A stretch of DNA of 64,000 nt from Rhizoclosmatium globosum. Lineage: Eukaryota > Chytridiomycota > Chytridiomycetes > Chytridiales > Chytriomycetaceae. Below are positions 10,834 through 21,532 of the stretch, piece by piece. The position numbers and the translations under genes were made by a program. The DNA lies in NCBI GenBank assembly GCA_002104985.1, contig MCGO01000074.1, positions 62,001 through 126,000 on the forward strand, read 5' to 3'. Positions within the stretch are counted from its first letter, which is position 1; every line of letters begins with the position of its first letter. Below the pieces are notes generated by a model. The model ran no database searches and was not told where the DNA came from. It saw only the letters and a list, made by a program, of their open reading frames with translations.

Positions 10834-10883
10834 TCTTGTTTCGAGCAAAGAAAACAACGCACAAAACACAGAACACTTCACAA

Positions 10884-11803
10884 ATGGACGGTCTCGGAGA
10901 AGGTTTGCAGTCCTCCTTCGGCTTCTTATTGCTTACACTTGCGAATTAGAGTCAATAATCAAAAACAAGTTGGCCGTCGACACGCAGCCTTTGAAGCGGC
11001 TCATTCGCAAGTTCCAACTACTCAAAGCCGCTGTTGAGACTTCCCAATCAGAACCAATCTGGTAACCTACCACTCTCCTTCGCTTCTTCTCCCTTCGCTC
11101 TACTCTTCATTGCGTATAACTAACGGATAACACAACTTAAGTTCTCAAGCACTCGATATCTTCCTCACAGAGCTCTCCGTATACTCGACTTCAGTCCTCA
11201 CAAAGCAAAAGCAAATTCAGCTCATGAATACTCGACAACAGTCGCATTTCCTCTCAGACCTCGAAACAGTTGTTTCTGAAATCGAAGAAACCCGTGCGGA
11301 TATCGAAAAACTGAAACAGGACTTGGAGTGGGAAGGTCTTCGACGAGCAGAAAAGTTGGAGTATGATGCTATTGCCCGCGAAGTATTGGAGTTTGCTAGT
11401 CGTGAAGAAACCGAGAGGTTTGTTATCCCTCTTGTTTCAAGTATAACACTGAATGTCACCATATTCAAGGAATATGGCTACATTACAGCTCGAGATTGCC
11501 TCGTTGGAAGCGGAACAGCAGCGATTGAACCAGGCCTTTGATTTCCGGAAAACTCTTCTGCATAATGTAGTTTCGGCTGTATATACCATGAAAGACGCGA
11601 TAAATGGATCTAGTGGTGGAGGAAAGGCAGGAAAGAAGCGAGTTGATGATGATGAGGGTGAGGAAGGTGGTGTGATGGAAGAGGGTGAAGAAGCAGAAGG
11701 TAGAGACGAGCATGGGGATGGGCGAAGAGGTGCAAATGGAGCTGAAGAAACAGCTGGAGACGAAGAGGAGGAAGGTGCATGTGATGAAATGGATGTATCT
11801 TAA
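10884..11803 (+). CDS. THO complex subunit 7-like coiled-coil protein
   Basis: Four exons (10884-10902, 10950-11061, 11142-11417, 11470-11803) join in phase to 246 residues; the first exon is only 19 nt (MDGLGE). The N-terminal part is helical (SIIKNKLAVDTQPLKRLIRK). The centre is a long coiled coil with RADIEKLKQDLEWEGLRRAE and KLEYDAIAREVLEF, which resembles the IxELKxxLxxAxxxRxxxxEYDALA segment of THOC7. A second helix follows (LQLEIASLEAEQQRLNQAFD), then an acidic C-terminal tail rich in Glu/Asp/Gly. THOC7 works in the THO/TREX complex coupling transcription to mRNA export. Coiled coils are easily over-called, but the EYDAIA motif placement supports this. It is head-to-head with the SENP8-like gene. 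Confidence 0.72.
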
Positions 11804-11848
11804 AGGAATGAAAGATGCTTAAGATTTATTCTCTATCCCAACCCCATT

Positions 11849-13815
11849 CTACTGAGCAGCTTCTACCCTCCGTTCTTCTGCTTTTATGTCTGGTAGCTTT
11901 TTATATGCGTTGTTTCCTGACGGCTCTGTTGTCCCGCGAACTGCGAGTGCCGGAAACGGAATAGGTCGCAACGATGGTTTTGCCTTATTCAGAATATTAC
12001 TCAGCATTGGGTCTGCTTTGACGACGTCTGCTGTCATGCTAACTTGTTGTTTCTTCAGAGCCTTTGGCTGTGAACCTCCAGCAGTCGGACTCAAGAAGAC
12101 TCCCGTTGTATCTGTGTCTGGATTAACTACTCGATCGTGAAACTGTTTAATAGTTTGAGTGTTATGAGCGTGGATTAAAGTCTATCACCTTTCTCGTTGA
12201 GACTGGGCCTTTTTTGACCACATCGCCTTCTTTCAATGTTACTCCAGGAGCAAGCCTCATTGTCTCCGTCTAAATTCAAGTGTAAGACTTTTTGACATCA
12301 CTCTTGATTATTTCTTACCAATAATGGAATATCCAAACTTGTGTCCGGAACGAATCCGCCATCAATGCCAGCGTCTATTGCAGTAACACTGCCAGATTGC
12401 ACACTTCCTAAACTCCCGATCGTAGTTCGACTCATTGAGACTTGGCTCTCGCCAAATCTAACGGACGCAGCGGCAGTTGAAAGGGATCCCATTGCAGCTT
12501 GACCGCCGGGAATCCTACTTCCTAGTTTCTTTGATTTCTGCACTATCGAAGAAGTTCGTTTGACAACGCTTTCACGCTGTATGGTTGGTGGCTGGGGAGG
12601 CGGGAGAGGTTTGTGCGGTGATTCTTCTGGAGGTACAACACGGGCTTTGACTCTTCGGATTGTTCGGATTCAACGTCAAATTATCATCAAAAAACGAATA
12701 GAAATGCTCACCCTTGAGTAAAGAGCTTGCTTGCTCCTGCGCGCTTGACCATCAGGATCCGTCCGTCCGAGTCATATCCAACGTCAGCCTTTTGACCATC
12801 TTTCTCAAGATTTTGAATTCGTGTAACGATCCGTTTGTTTTCCTTTTGATTGTTAAATAAGGGTGAGAAAACTCCGAATTGTATCTTTCATGTACCTCTA
12901 AAATGGCGCGTTCAGCAGCGGTTGCCGGAATTTCTCCAGCTTCCGTATTATGAGCACTGATTCCTCTACGGCTTGCTGCTTTGGTGTTAGTCCCAATTAT
13001 TTTTGAACCTCCCATAGGATCCTACAACAGAAATCTCAGCTCCACTTGCAACCAACACAAACACCCAACCTTTGAAACACGTGAAGATACGATAGAAGTT
13101 GAAGAAGATCTTTTTCCAGCTGATGTTGTCTGGCCTGCTGCAGGAGCAATCAAGGAATCCATTGTACCCATATCTGTTTCCGAGTAAACAAGGTCCCCAC
13201 TCGCAGACACTTTTTGAAAATCATCCAACGGTTTTTTCGCCTGAAGTGGTGTTCCTCCGAGTCTTCTGATCGGTATGGCTCCACGTGCCCACGAATCTAT
13301 CACGGCTGGTTGCGGTTCTGTTTTTCAACACCAACCAGAGGTCAGAATCTGAGGTTACATCGACAAAGCTCTATAAACACCTTCATCTGGCTCCCACGTG
13401 CAGGCAAGATTTCGCCTGCGTCGCGTCTGAAAAATTGCCACTACAACACAACAGTCAAACATAGTGCTCACAATGGAAAGAATCTCCTCTCCATACCTGC
13501 ACAATCTTCAAAAGCGTTCCTTTCGCAAACTGAACCGCGTACGGAAGAACTTGGCTTTCGATGTGCTTTTCGAACAAGACTTCCTGCCTCTGTTCACTAT
13601 ACTGTCCACGATGGAGGAGGCTAATTTTCTCCTTCTTCTGGTCAATCACCATAAACCACTCTGCGGAGCCTTCTTTGACTGGTGGAGCAGCTCCAGTCGC
13701 GATCATAAAGGTGGAGCCATCATTTTCCTGGTTGACAAGTTTTTGTTTTTTCGAGGTGCAATAATGCAACCGATTCGGGATGAGATGATGATGAGTGGGC
13801 ACGATTTCGAGAATG
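11849..13815 (-). CDS. Unrecognised multi-exon protein; conserved-looking motifs, no family named
   Basis: At least six minus-strand exons join in frame, read from right to left. Supported introns: 13427-13496, 13318-13380, 13022-13069 and 12843-12895; another spans about 12655-12711 and two more lie near 12275-12317 and 12139-12188. Recognisable stretches include SAEWFMVIDQKKEKISLLHR, AVIDSWARGAIPIRRLGG, TRIQNLEKDGQKADVGYDSD followed by GRILMVKR, then APGVTLKEGDVVKKGP, and a basic C-terminus. The order IDSWARG / short helix / YDxxGRI / GVTLxEG is orderly and looks evolutionarily constrained, but I cannot name the family. The first exon is unclear: it may start near 13815, or further right with an extra intron, and there it overlaps the start of the divergent SET gene. 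No membrane segment or signal peptide is seen. Confidence 0.6.
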
Positions 13816-15183
13816 GATGGCCAAAGAGAATTGCTGTACTGGTACGAACTTGACGTTGGCGTCGTCGTAAGTTGCTCGTTTGAATGGGATCAGACATCTC
13901 AATCCACAGTGCAGACCTGTTACTGGACGGGGCCTTATGGCTACACACACAATACCATCAGGATCTCCGATTATATCAGTCGATGTGAAGTTCTTGATCA
14001 CAATCCAAACCGTCCAGAAGCTGTTCGAGGGAAGTTTGACGTCATTACGAGCCTGAACGAACAAGCAGCGTTGGCCCTCTTTCTTGCATTTCAACGAGTA
14101 ACAAGAATCGAAAATGGATTCTGGAACACTTATATTGATATGATTCCGAAAGACTTCAACACTGTCGCAGCAAACCTCCCTCCAACATTATTTACTCTGC
14201 TCCCGTATCAAATCCAGGCACACGCGAAAAAACAGATGCAGACTTTTGATAAAGACTATGATTCAGTTGTCAAACTTGTGGGCGATAGTATCCCGGCCAT
14301 TTCAAAGGAGGAATATCGATGGGCCTGGTTTGCTGTAAACACTCGCTGTATCACTCTCAATACTACATTACCAACCACGAAATATTCTGCTCCAAAATCC
14401 AAGGCGAAGAAAGGTACTCCAAAAATCGCATTGGCGCCATTCTTGGACATGTTGAACCATTCACCGACTGCCAAAATCAATGCGAACTTTGATCCTGTTG
14501 CAAAAGCGTTTGTGATTACAGCACTCGAAAAGTCTCTGCTGGAACGGAATGCTTTATTACATATGGAGCTCATGACAATGCCTTCTTGCTTGCAGAATAT
14601 GGGTTCGTGATTTCGGATCCTTTACGAGGAAGCGGGAATGAGTTCTGGGTTCATAATCAGTACGATTTCGTGTCTGTGGATCGCGAAATAATAGGTCTTG
14701 AGGTTCCGGAGAGAAAGAGGGGCTACGGGAAAGAATAATGAGTGAGCTAGAGGGAGCAGGATTATTTGGGTGAGTTTTAATCTGATAATGGGGGATGGGT
14801 TCTGACCTCCTTGAAGCGATTATACATTGCACTTAGAGCAGGAATCGTATCGAGTCATGAACGCATTACGTCTTTATGCATGCATGACAAATCCAGCTGA
14901 GTTTAAAGGACAGCTGAATAGGTGGAAAATGGTGGTCAACGGGCAATTAGAAGTTGTCTCACCAGAAAATGAACGAATTACGAAGGGACTCTTGAAGACG
15001 ATATGCACGAACTTGATTTTAAATATTTCAGAATCAATCAATCGTTTAGATGACAAGAAATCTGGGCCGGAATTGGGGAAAGATGGGGAGATTCAGATGC
15101 ATTTTGTAAGGACAGTATTAGAGAGTGCTCTGAGCATTTTGAAATGGAACGAGTCACATGCGATATGCACTAATGTACTGTAA
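13780..15183 (+). pseudogene. SETD4-like SET-domain methyltransferase gene with several frame breaks
   Basis: The pieces follow the order of SETD4/Rubisco LSMT-type proteins: WARFREWMAKEN with LTLA, TGRGLMATHTIPSG (SET opening), LNEQAALALFLAF, EEYRWAWFAVNTRC, APFLDMLNHSP (SET NHS motif), ITYGAHDNAFLLAEYGF (SET YG..xN..L..YGF core) and then an LSMT substrate-binding-like helical region (SYRVMNALRLYACM). The frame has to change near 14050, near 14540 and near 14710, each by one base, and the join across the intron at about 14771-14839 is also out of phase. No intron explains the first three. The gene would encode a lysine methyltransferase. Either it is decaying or this stretch carries indel errors. 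The 5' end overlaps the divergent gene at 11849-13815. Confidence 0.65.
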
Positions 15184-15237
15184 ATAAACTCACTCCTTTC
15201 TTTCTTTGCTGTCCCCAAAAGTTGTTATCAAGCAGAC

Positions 15238-16384
15238 ATGCTACACACTGCTGGCCAAATTCTTTTGCAACGGACATACTTTGCCTTTGTACTATACTCT
15301 GGAGGACTTGTGTTGGCTCCATTTGAGCTCGTGCATGTGCTTCGTTTAGTTGACGACGGCGATCAAGTGGAAATCGAGGTATTGATACTTGACTTGCATC
15401 AACCTGGGCTAAGAAACTTTTGGTAGCTGGCACGTATAGATTCGAAAGCGTCCTTGAATACTGTTAGTACTGCTGGAAAGGTGGAGCAGCTGTCACCGCA
15501 AGACGTTCAAATTGGAGTGACAGGGGCGAGCACACTGACAGCACTGACACGTATCTCTAAATGCAAGAGTGAAGGTTTTTGGAGGCTTTGGAAAGGTATG
15601 TCAGTTCGTTTCGATGGTATACAATGTTGACGTTTCACAACAAGGACACCTTGTATCATGGTTCCGAGATGTAGTCCACGCCCTTGTGATTCAACCAACA
15701 ATGGAGCAGTTAATTGGAGACATCTTCCGTAGTGCAAAGAAGGAGCGATATGAGCCCCTCCGGATCGTAGCGAGCGTCATTGGCAACACTCTGACGGGAG
15801 TCCTGCTGTCACCCTTGGATCTTGTGCGTACTCGAATCATGGTTCAATCTTCGGAACCACAATTCAGAATGTATCGCTCTATTCCAAGTGCGATTAGGGA
15901 AGTCATCCACGAAGCTGGAAGCTTTCAAGGTTTATACCCTACTCACAGGATGATTCCTACCATCTTGTTGAAGACTGTTCAATCCGTTTGCGATTATGCG
16001 ATCCCGTCGTTTATTGAACATATTTACGGAATCGATCCTGACATGTCCCCGTTGTTGTACCAAACTCTTAAGTTTGGGTTGGGAGTAGTGGAATTGCTTG
16101 TTACATATCCACTTGAGACTGTAGTGCGGAGGATGGAATGCCAAGTGGACGCGGAGAAGCAGCATCCACCAAGGAGTTTTGTGGGAATGATTGCGTTGGA
16201 ACAGAAGCCGTATACGAGCGGATGGAATTGCGTGGAACGGATATTGCGGAAGGAATCACAGCGTCTTCGAAGAAACGGATCCAAGGATGAGTTGGCTTCA
16301 GTGTCCGCTCTTTATCGTGGATTTGGTCTCCATTTCACCACTCATACAGCCATATCTATTCTTCGATTTATTGCGGATAAATAG
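15238..16384 (+). CDS. Mitochondrial carrier-fold protein, Ugo1/SLC25A46-like
   Basis: Three exons (15238-15378, 15427-15595, 15645-16384) join in phase to 349 residues, with introns of 48 and 49 nt. The first repeat ends in GLVLAPFELVHVLRLVD, the second carries GVLLSPLDLVRTRIMVQSS (the PxDxxRTRxQ carrier signature) and the third LLVTYPLETVVRRMECQ. GFWRLWKGHLVSWFRD is the Gly-phe-Trp-Lys-Gly turn after helix 2. Irregular signatures (P-F-E, P-L-E) and the SPLDLVRTR form point to the Ugo1/SLC25A46 group of the mitochondrial outer membrane, involved in fusion, rather than to a solute carrier. The assignment within the superfamily is inference. The N-terminus is short for Ugo1, so an upstream exon is possible, although the previous gene stops only 54 nt away. 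Confidence 0.78.
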
Positions 16385-16408
16385 AGTAAATAAATTAGAT
16401 TAAAAAGT

Positions 16409-18086
16409 ATGTCTTCAAAGGAACCATCAGAAGCACCACTCCCACCAGGCCTCACGCTCAAGCAGCTCCTCGTTGTGCACCGCCACGGCGAGCGCGTCCC
16501 TGGTCAGTGACTGAATTGATTACCCCATCGCTGACTCATTGCCGCAGTCCGTCACGCGCCACGGATCCACGGCCCCGGCGAACCGTCGTTTGAGCAACTG
16601 TGGCGCCAGTGCTCAATTACGCCATTTATTGGCGCACTTCATTCGTTCAAGGAACACTTTGAACCGGCGCTTCCCTTCCACTTTCCGTTTGCTGCCCATG
16701 CACCACACTTTCCTCCGCCCATTGGCGAAATCAGATTCATCCAGGGCGACTCAGAGCCGCTTCCGCCTTATCTCTTTAACCAGGGCTCGCGTATGCAGTT
16801 GGACACTGCGAACGGAGAGCCTGGCTTGTGGTGAGTAATCACTTACCAACTTATACCCCAACGGGTTCTCAACCTCCTGCATTCAGTCATCCAGGGCAGT
16901 TGACCGATATGGGAAAAAAGACAATGCTTGAACTGGGGAATACGCTGCGTGAAACGTACACTGATAAAAAGGGTTTCTTGCCAAACATCCTCAACTCACA
17001 CTTCAACAAACACAACTTGTATGTGAGATCTTCGGCGTACGTAAGAACTATTGAATCCGTGCAATACCTTCTTGCAGGTCTGTTCCCATTCCACACTCGC
17101 GAGCAAGGGCAAGATATTGCAATTCACATCAGGGCCGAAGAAAACAGTGAGAATTCTCATTCGTCTGATCGGTCCACGCCTCTAAACATGAGTCTAAATA
17201 GTGTATATTGACTTACAATGCCAAAAGCTTCAAAAACTCGCCGCACCATTCAAAGCTGCTGTTCAGCAGAGAACTGGGACCTCCACGACTGCCCTAATGA
17301 ATAAATTGACGAAAGCCTTTCCTGCGGGAGATGGAAAGAAGGATGGAAAGAAGGATGATGACTTTGACGTTATGTCAGTTCCCACAGAAGTGAAAGCTGT
17401 CAAAAAGAAGCCCGAAGAAGCGGATCGGCTCAAGGCATATGATATTCGTGAAATTGATGTCTTCTTTGACACCTTCAAAGCCATGAAGGCTGCAGGCATT
17501 CCTCTTCCTCCTGGCGTTTCTGATAAAGATGTGGAAGAATTGGGAACTAATTTCATGGAACACTTTCTTGGAGGCTTTGTGGATGCAGCTACAGAATCGA
17601 TTTCTGGAACTTCAACTGCAACAACTGTCAAGCGCTTGTTCACTGGGCGGTTCATTGGAGATTTGTTGGAGGTGATGGATTCTCGAGTCCAGAAACCATT
17701 GGACGACGAATATTCTATTAAGTTGGGCTTGTTTTCTGGTCATGACACAACAATTGGTCCTCTTTTGACGGGAATGGGTCTGTTCAACGGCGAACGACGA
17801 GCTTGGCCAAAGTTTGGAGCCAATGTCACATTTGAGTTGTTTGAGAATCATGTAGGCGCTCTAAAAGCGGAAAACGATCACTTTGTACGTGTCAAATACA
17901 ATGGAGTGCCAATGAAGTTACCTTTCTGCCAGAAACAAGGTTTGTTTTCAAAATCAATCAACAACAACTAATTTGTACTCAAGGGGCGCACTTTGTTGGA
18001 GATCCAACCTTGTGTTCATATAAGACTTTCAATAATGCAATGAGCTTACTCGTTTCAAAGAATCACAAGGAAGAGTGCAGGCTTTA
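16409..18086 (+). CDS. Histidine acid phosphatase-like protein
   Basis: Five exons (16409-16502, 16547-16830, 16887-17146, 17202-17939, 17984-18086) join in phase to 492 residues with introns of 44-56 nt. The catalytic RHG motif is LLVVHRHGERVP, split just after by intron 1. The downstream proton-donor region is LGLFSGHDTTIGPLL, the HD motif of the branch-2 histidine phosphatases. GQLTDMGKKTMLELGNTLRE and VRSSAYVRTIESVQ match the family's L(T)xxGxxQ and RTxxS landmarks. No signal peptide is present, so a cytosolic or otherwise intracellular enzyme is suggested, unlike secreted phytases. A Lys/Asp-rich insert sits between the two halves. The substrate is unknown. Confidence 0.88.
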
Positions 18087-18226
18087 ACGTGAAGCTCTGG
18101 GAATAAAGAGAAAATAACGGGAGATTATTCATACTGTTGGAGAAGATTTCATTCCGTTCAGGTGGCGACGATCGCATGCCAGGCACGTGACAGCATGCAA
18201 AGACCCTCATTTGGTCAATTCAGCGA

Positions 18227-18955
18227 ATGAGAAAAGTAGCAATGATACAGTTCCAAGGTCCAGGCGGTGTAGCACTTTGCGATGAACCGATTTGCTTTCA
18301 TGACAAACGGCAATGTCATTGCCTTCCAACGCTTGCCAGTACTTCTGTCATTTCTTCTGGATTAGCCGGTTCACCTTCACTTCTAACAAACTACGACCAA
18401 CCACCCTCAGACAATGTCTACTTTATTCTTCGAATGCCGCAACAACAGAGCATCTATGTGTCTACAGGTGCTACCAAGGAATTCAAGGAGCCACTTCCCT
18501 CTTCTCCCAACATCCCTTATGTTACGATTCGGCCGTTTAATTCAATAACTGAAGCAGAGTCCCCTATACTTCCAAACTCTGTTCCTATTGAAGTATTGAC
18601 AAGACATGTGCGATCAATTACACTCATCCAACATTCGACCACCCAATTACTCCCGCATCGCACACCGATGGAACCTCAAACACGGAACAAATGCGAATGG
18701 TTCGGATGTGGTAGAACTTTCACGAAACCTTCGTTACTAGCTGCTCACTTTAGAGCCCATCAAAACTTTCGCCCATTCCTATGCACTATTTGCAATCATT
18801 CATCATTTGCTAGAAATCACGACTTACGGCGACACATACGACAGGTTCATGGAGTAATTGGTTTGGACAAGCCTGGGCACGCGAAGAGGCGAAACAAGGA
18901 GAAGGCTGTCATTGGCAGTAGACTGATGACTGATGATACAAGAATCATTTTTTAA
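18227..18955 (+). CDS. C2H2 zinc-finger protein with N-terminal GPGG motif
   Basis: Intronless frame of 242 residues. The family motif is at the very start (FQGPGGVALCDEP). A long Pro/Ser-rich linker follows, then finger 1 CEWFGCGRTFTKPSLLAAHF ending HFRAH, and finger 2 CTICNHSSFARNHDLRRHIR ending QVH. The third, C2HC-type finger seen in most relatives is missing; instead a basic tail follows. Finger 2 has one extra residue in its Cys-Phe spacing compared with paralogues. It should be a nuclear DNA-binding regulator. The second ATG (MIQFQGPGG) is as likely a start as the first. Confidence 0.82.
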   Translation: MRKVAMIQFQGPGGVALCDEPICFHDKRQCHCLPTLASTSVISSGLAGSPSLLTNYDQPPSDNVYFILRMPQQQSIYVSTGATKEFKEPLPSSPNIPYVTIRPFNSITEAESPILPNSVPIEVLTRHVRSITLIQHSTTQLLPHRTPMEPQTRNKCEWFGCGRTFTKPSLLAAHFRAHQNFRPFLCTICNHSSFARNHDLRRHIRQVHGVIGLDKPGHAKRRNKEKAVIGSRLMTDDTRIIF

Positions 18956-19243
18956 ATATAGCAACAATATCCATATTATTTCTTGTTGTTGTTATGGGAT
19001 AACAAGCAGACACGATTTCACAGGCAATTTGCATGGTTCAGAAACAAGCAGTGAGACCAACGATCAAACAAACCAAGCGAGGTAGGGTTCACAAGAAAAG
19101 GTCGTTGGTGAAGCACACGTGCAAATTGTTTTCTGGGATCCATCTCTTGTTTCTGATGTCGCAATTTCCACGCAGCCACTGCGTGCCCACCGATAAAAAG
19201 TCAAAGGAAACGTCAAACTGTGCACGCACTTGAAAATCTTTAA

Positions 19244-19269
19244 GGGAGGCCTCCAAAAGTGCTAAATTT
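19244..19269 (+). repeat. Left terminal inverted repeat of the TTAA element
   Basis: 26 nt, starts GGGAGGCCTCCAAAAG; a perfect reverse complement of 20745-20770. The outermost part GGAGGCCTCC is itself a 10-bp palindrome. TTAA lies directly outside. Confidence 0.9.
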
Positions 19270-20744
19270 CAATTGATTTTGCTGTCGCCATTTTTGTCCG
19301 TTTTCACCACCACCACCCACCTTCTGATGCCTGCCACGTAACCAATTTCCGCTCTCCGTCTCGAAGATTTCGATGTATCGACATTGAGTATGTTATAAAT
19401 AGAAAACCGGGTCAAATCTAACGACATGTTTTATATTCAGTGACATCAAATGAAACACTCATTTACGCTAATCTCACAGCTGCTTCCCCATATGTCAAAC
19501 TTTCTAAACTCGATTCAATCCTGACTTCATTGAGGAGGCGTAGGGAGTGGGTTCTCATCGCCTTCCATGAGTACAAGTTCCTTTCAACCTCCTCACGATA
19601 TCGTCCAGACTTCCATCAATGCTGAACGCAAAATCAGCCATTCTATCAATGTCAACGTCTTGTCTTGATGCATACTATTCAATGGAGGCCAAGGGACCTT
19701 GAGCAACTATTCCTTCAAGCTGTGTCTCCTCTATCCCTTCTGGAAAGTCCTTTGAATCAATCACCATTCTGTTGTTCAATTCTGCAATCTGTTAGGATTT
19801 ATTTCAGGCTGTCTTGGCCAATGGCTACGTTATTCTGCTCAAACGCAACCATTCAAATAAAAACTACCTGTCCGCTTTTCATGATTGTTTTGATTCATCG
19901 CGTTCGACATCTTGTGTTAAATTGCTTTGAAGGAACGCTGTTGGCTTCGTTCTGCTTCCAACCAAACACACAAGCTTTCAACATTTCTTGCAATAAAGTT
20001 CCTTGAATCGATGGGACAAGACCTCATGTTGTACGGATATCGCGCTCTGGGTTAAGCCGGAGTTTCTTTCGGACGGGTAGAGGTACATATTCGTTCTTGT
20101 TCAGGCGTCAAGAGTGCCAGACCATCGTTCAACCCATCATTCACATCACTATATATGGCGGAATTTTGCGCCGTCTGATCTCTGAGAGCGAGCTTCTGCT
20201 TTTTGGACAAATATTGATTGGTCTAAAAGTATCAATTAGAACAAGTCCCGCAATTTGAATGACGCGTCGCTAAATCGACGTGAAAACTTAGATAATACTA
20301 TATTCTCTTTGAACTTTAATTTGCAGGACTCCCTCGTGGATAATAGTTGAGTAAAGTAGGTTCGAAACTTCAAAATGTCCAAATTTTGTGATTATATTCA
20401 CGCCACGTCACCAAAAACAATACAATCGTCTCAATTCGACGTGAAAAAACGCATCTGTGTGTCTTCTATGCCTCACTTTTTGAATGAGGCTGATTGGCAA
20501 AGTCGTTCTTTGGTGCCATGGGTTGGAAGGTGGTTCAAAAGGGTCAAAAATTGTTGACTTTAGACATCAATATTTTATTAACCATTGTCAGTAAAGCTTC
20601 AAATACAGCGGAATCGCATAGAGGGGACTCATATCTCCTACTACTGACGATCTCACGGCTTCGCTGTGGCTGGTGGGCGAGCAATCCTTGCTTGCGTGAA
20701 CGTTCAATTCCTGTGGACTGCCTCACCCAAAAAATGGCGACAAA

Positions 20745-20770
20745 AAATTTAGCACTTTTGGAGGCCTCCC
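20745..20770 (-). repeat. Right terminal inverted repeat of the TTAA element
   Basis: Perfect inverted copy of the left end, ending CTTTTGGAGGCCTCCC and followed by TTAA at 20771-20774. Confidence 0.9.
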
Positions 20771-20786
20771 TTAAATCTTGCATCAA

Positions 20787-21431
20787 ATGTTCATTGGCCC
20801 TGGAGGAATCTCGCTCATTGACGAACCTGCCAACTCGTCACTTACTTCACCTTCCACACCGCCATTGCAGTACTATGGCAGTCCTGTCCCGGAAACCATT
20901 TACTTCCATCCGTCACCGTCGTCCCTTTACCCACCAACAAGCACAATCTTATTCGCTATAAAGCGACCCCAAGTAGTCATGTCCCACTCCAACAACGACA
21001 TCAGGAAGGAACAGTACTACCAAAACCTCCGATCAGGCACGTCAAAAGCATACAAGCGATTCCAGCCATACACATCTCCTCCACCTGCATTACCAGCTGT
21101 AGTTGCCAGACTCCCAACAACGCATTCCAGTGAATTGACAGCACCCAAGCTTCCACAGACACATATGTGTAACTGGGAAGGATGCACCAAGACGTTCACG
21201 AAAGCGTCGCTTCTTACGTCGCATTTACTTTTGCATCAGAATGTCAGGCCGTTTCAGTGTACGTTTCCTGGATGTGGCGCTGCATTCACACGTGGGCATG
21301 ACAGGTCAAGGCATGAACGACATGTTCACGCGGTTGTGCATGAATACTGTCAGTTTGGATGTGGAAAGCAGTTCTCACGGTCGGATTCTCGGATGTTTCA
21401 TGAACGGACGTGCGCTTTGAAGCGGGAGTAA
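20787..21431 (+). CDS. C2H2 zinc-finger protein with N-terminal GPGG motif
   Basis: Intronless, 214 residues from the ATG at 20787. The motif is immediate: MFIGPGGISLIDEP. After a Pro/Ser linker come finger 1 (CNWEGCTKTFTKASLLTSH), finger 2 (CTFPGCGAAFTRGHDRSRHE) and finger 3 (CQFGCGKQFSRSDSRMFHER ending in TC), which is C2HC rather than C2H2. Finger 2 is of the C-x4-C form, unlike the C-x2-C of most relatives. The right end of the TTAA element is 16 nt upstream, so no native promoter remains between. Likely nuclear regulator; no target known. Confidence 0.87.
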   Translation: MFIGPGGISLIDEPANSSLTSPSTPPLQYYGSPVPETIYFHPSPSSLYPPTSTILFAIKRPQVVMSHSNNDIRKEQYYQNLRSGTSKAYKRFQPYTSPPPALPAVVARLPTTHSSELTAPKLPQTHMCNWEGCTKTFTKASLLTSHLLLHQNVRPFQCTFPGCGAAFTRGHDRSRHERHVHAVVHEYCQFGCGKQFSRSDSRMFHERTCALKRE

Positions 21432-21532
21432 CTTGGTTTATGAAATTCGTTTTCATTCATCTATGCATTTGATTTATTTTATTTTGGCATTTCAGTAATA
21501 TATACATGGTTTAGCAGTGTTTGGTATGTGGC

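Larger units (their letters stand above)
19244..20770. mobile_element. TTAA-flanked terminal-inverted-repeat element, no transposase seen
   Basis: The ends 19244-19269 and 20745-20770 are perfect inverted copies of a 26-nt sequence starting GGGAGGCCTCC. Both are flanked on the outside by TTAA (19240-19243 and 20771-20774), which matches the target duplication of piggyBac-type elements. Just inside, a second block around TGTCGCCATTTTT is also present inverted at both ends, with a small indel. The 1.5-kb interior has only short frames with no transposase motif that I can recognise, so this looks non-autonomous. It ends 16 nt before the ATG of the zinc-finger gene at 20787 and so has probably replaced or supplied its promoter. 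Confidence 0.85.

Noticed and set aside
19440..20557. Small frames inside the TTAA element as a transposase
   Set aside because: No DDD/DDE-type motif, no zinc domain and no long frame on either strand.
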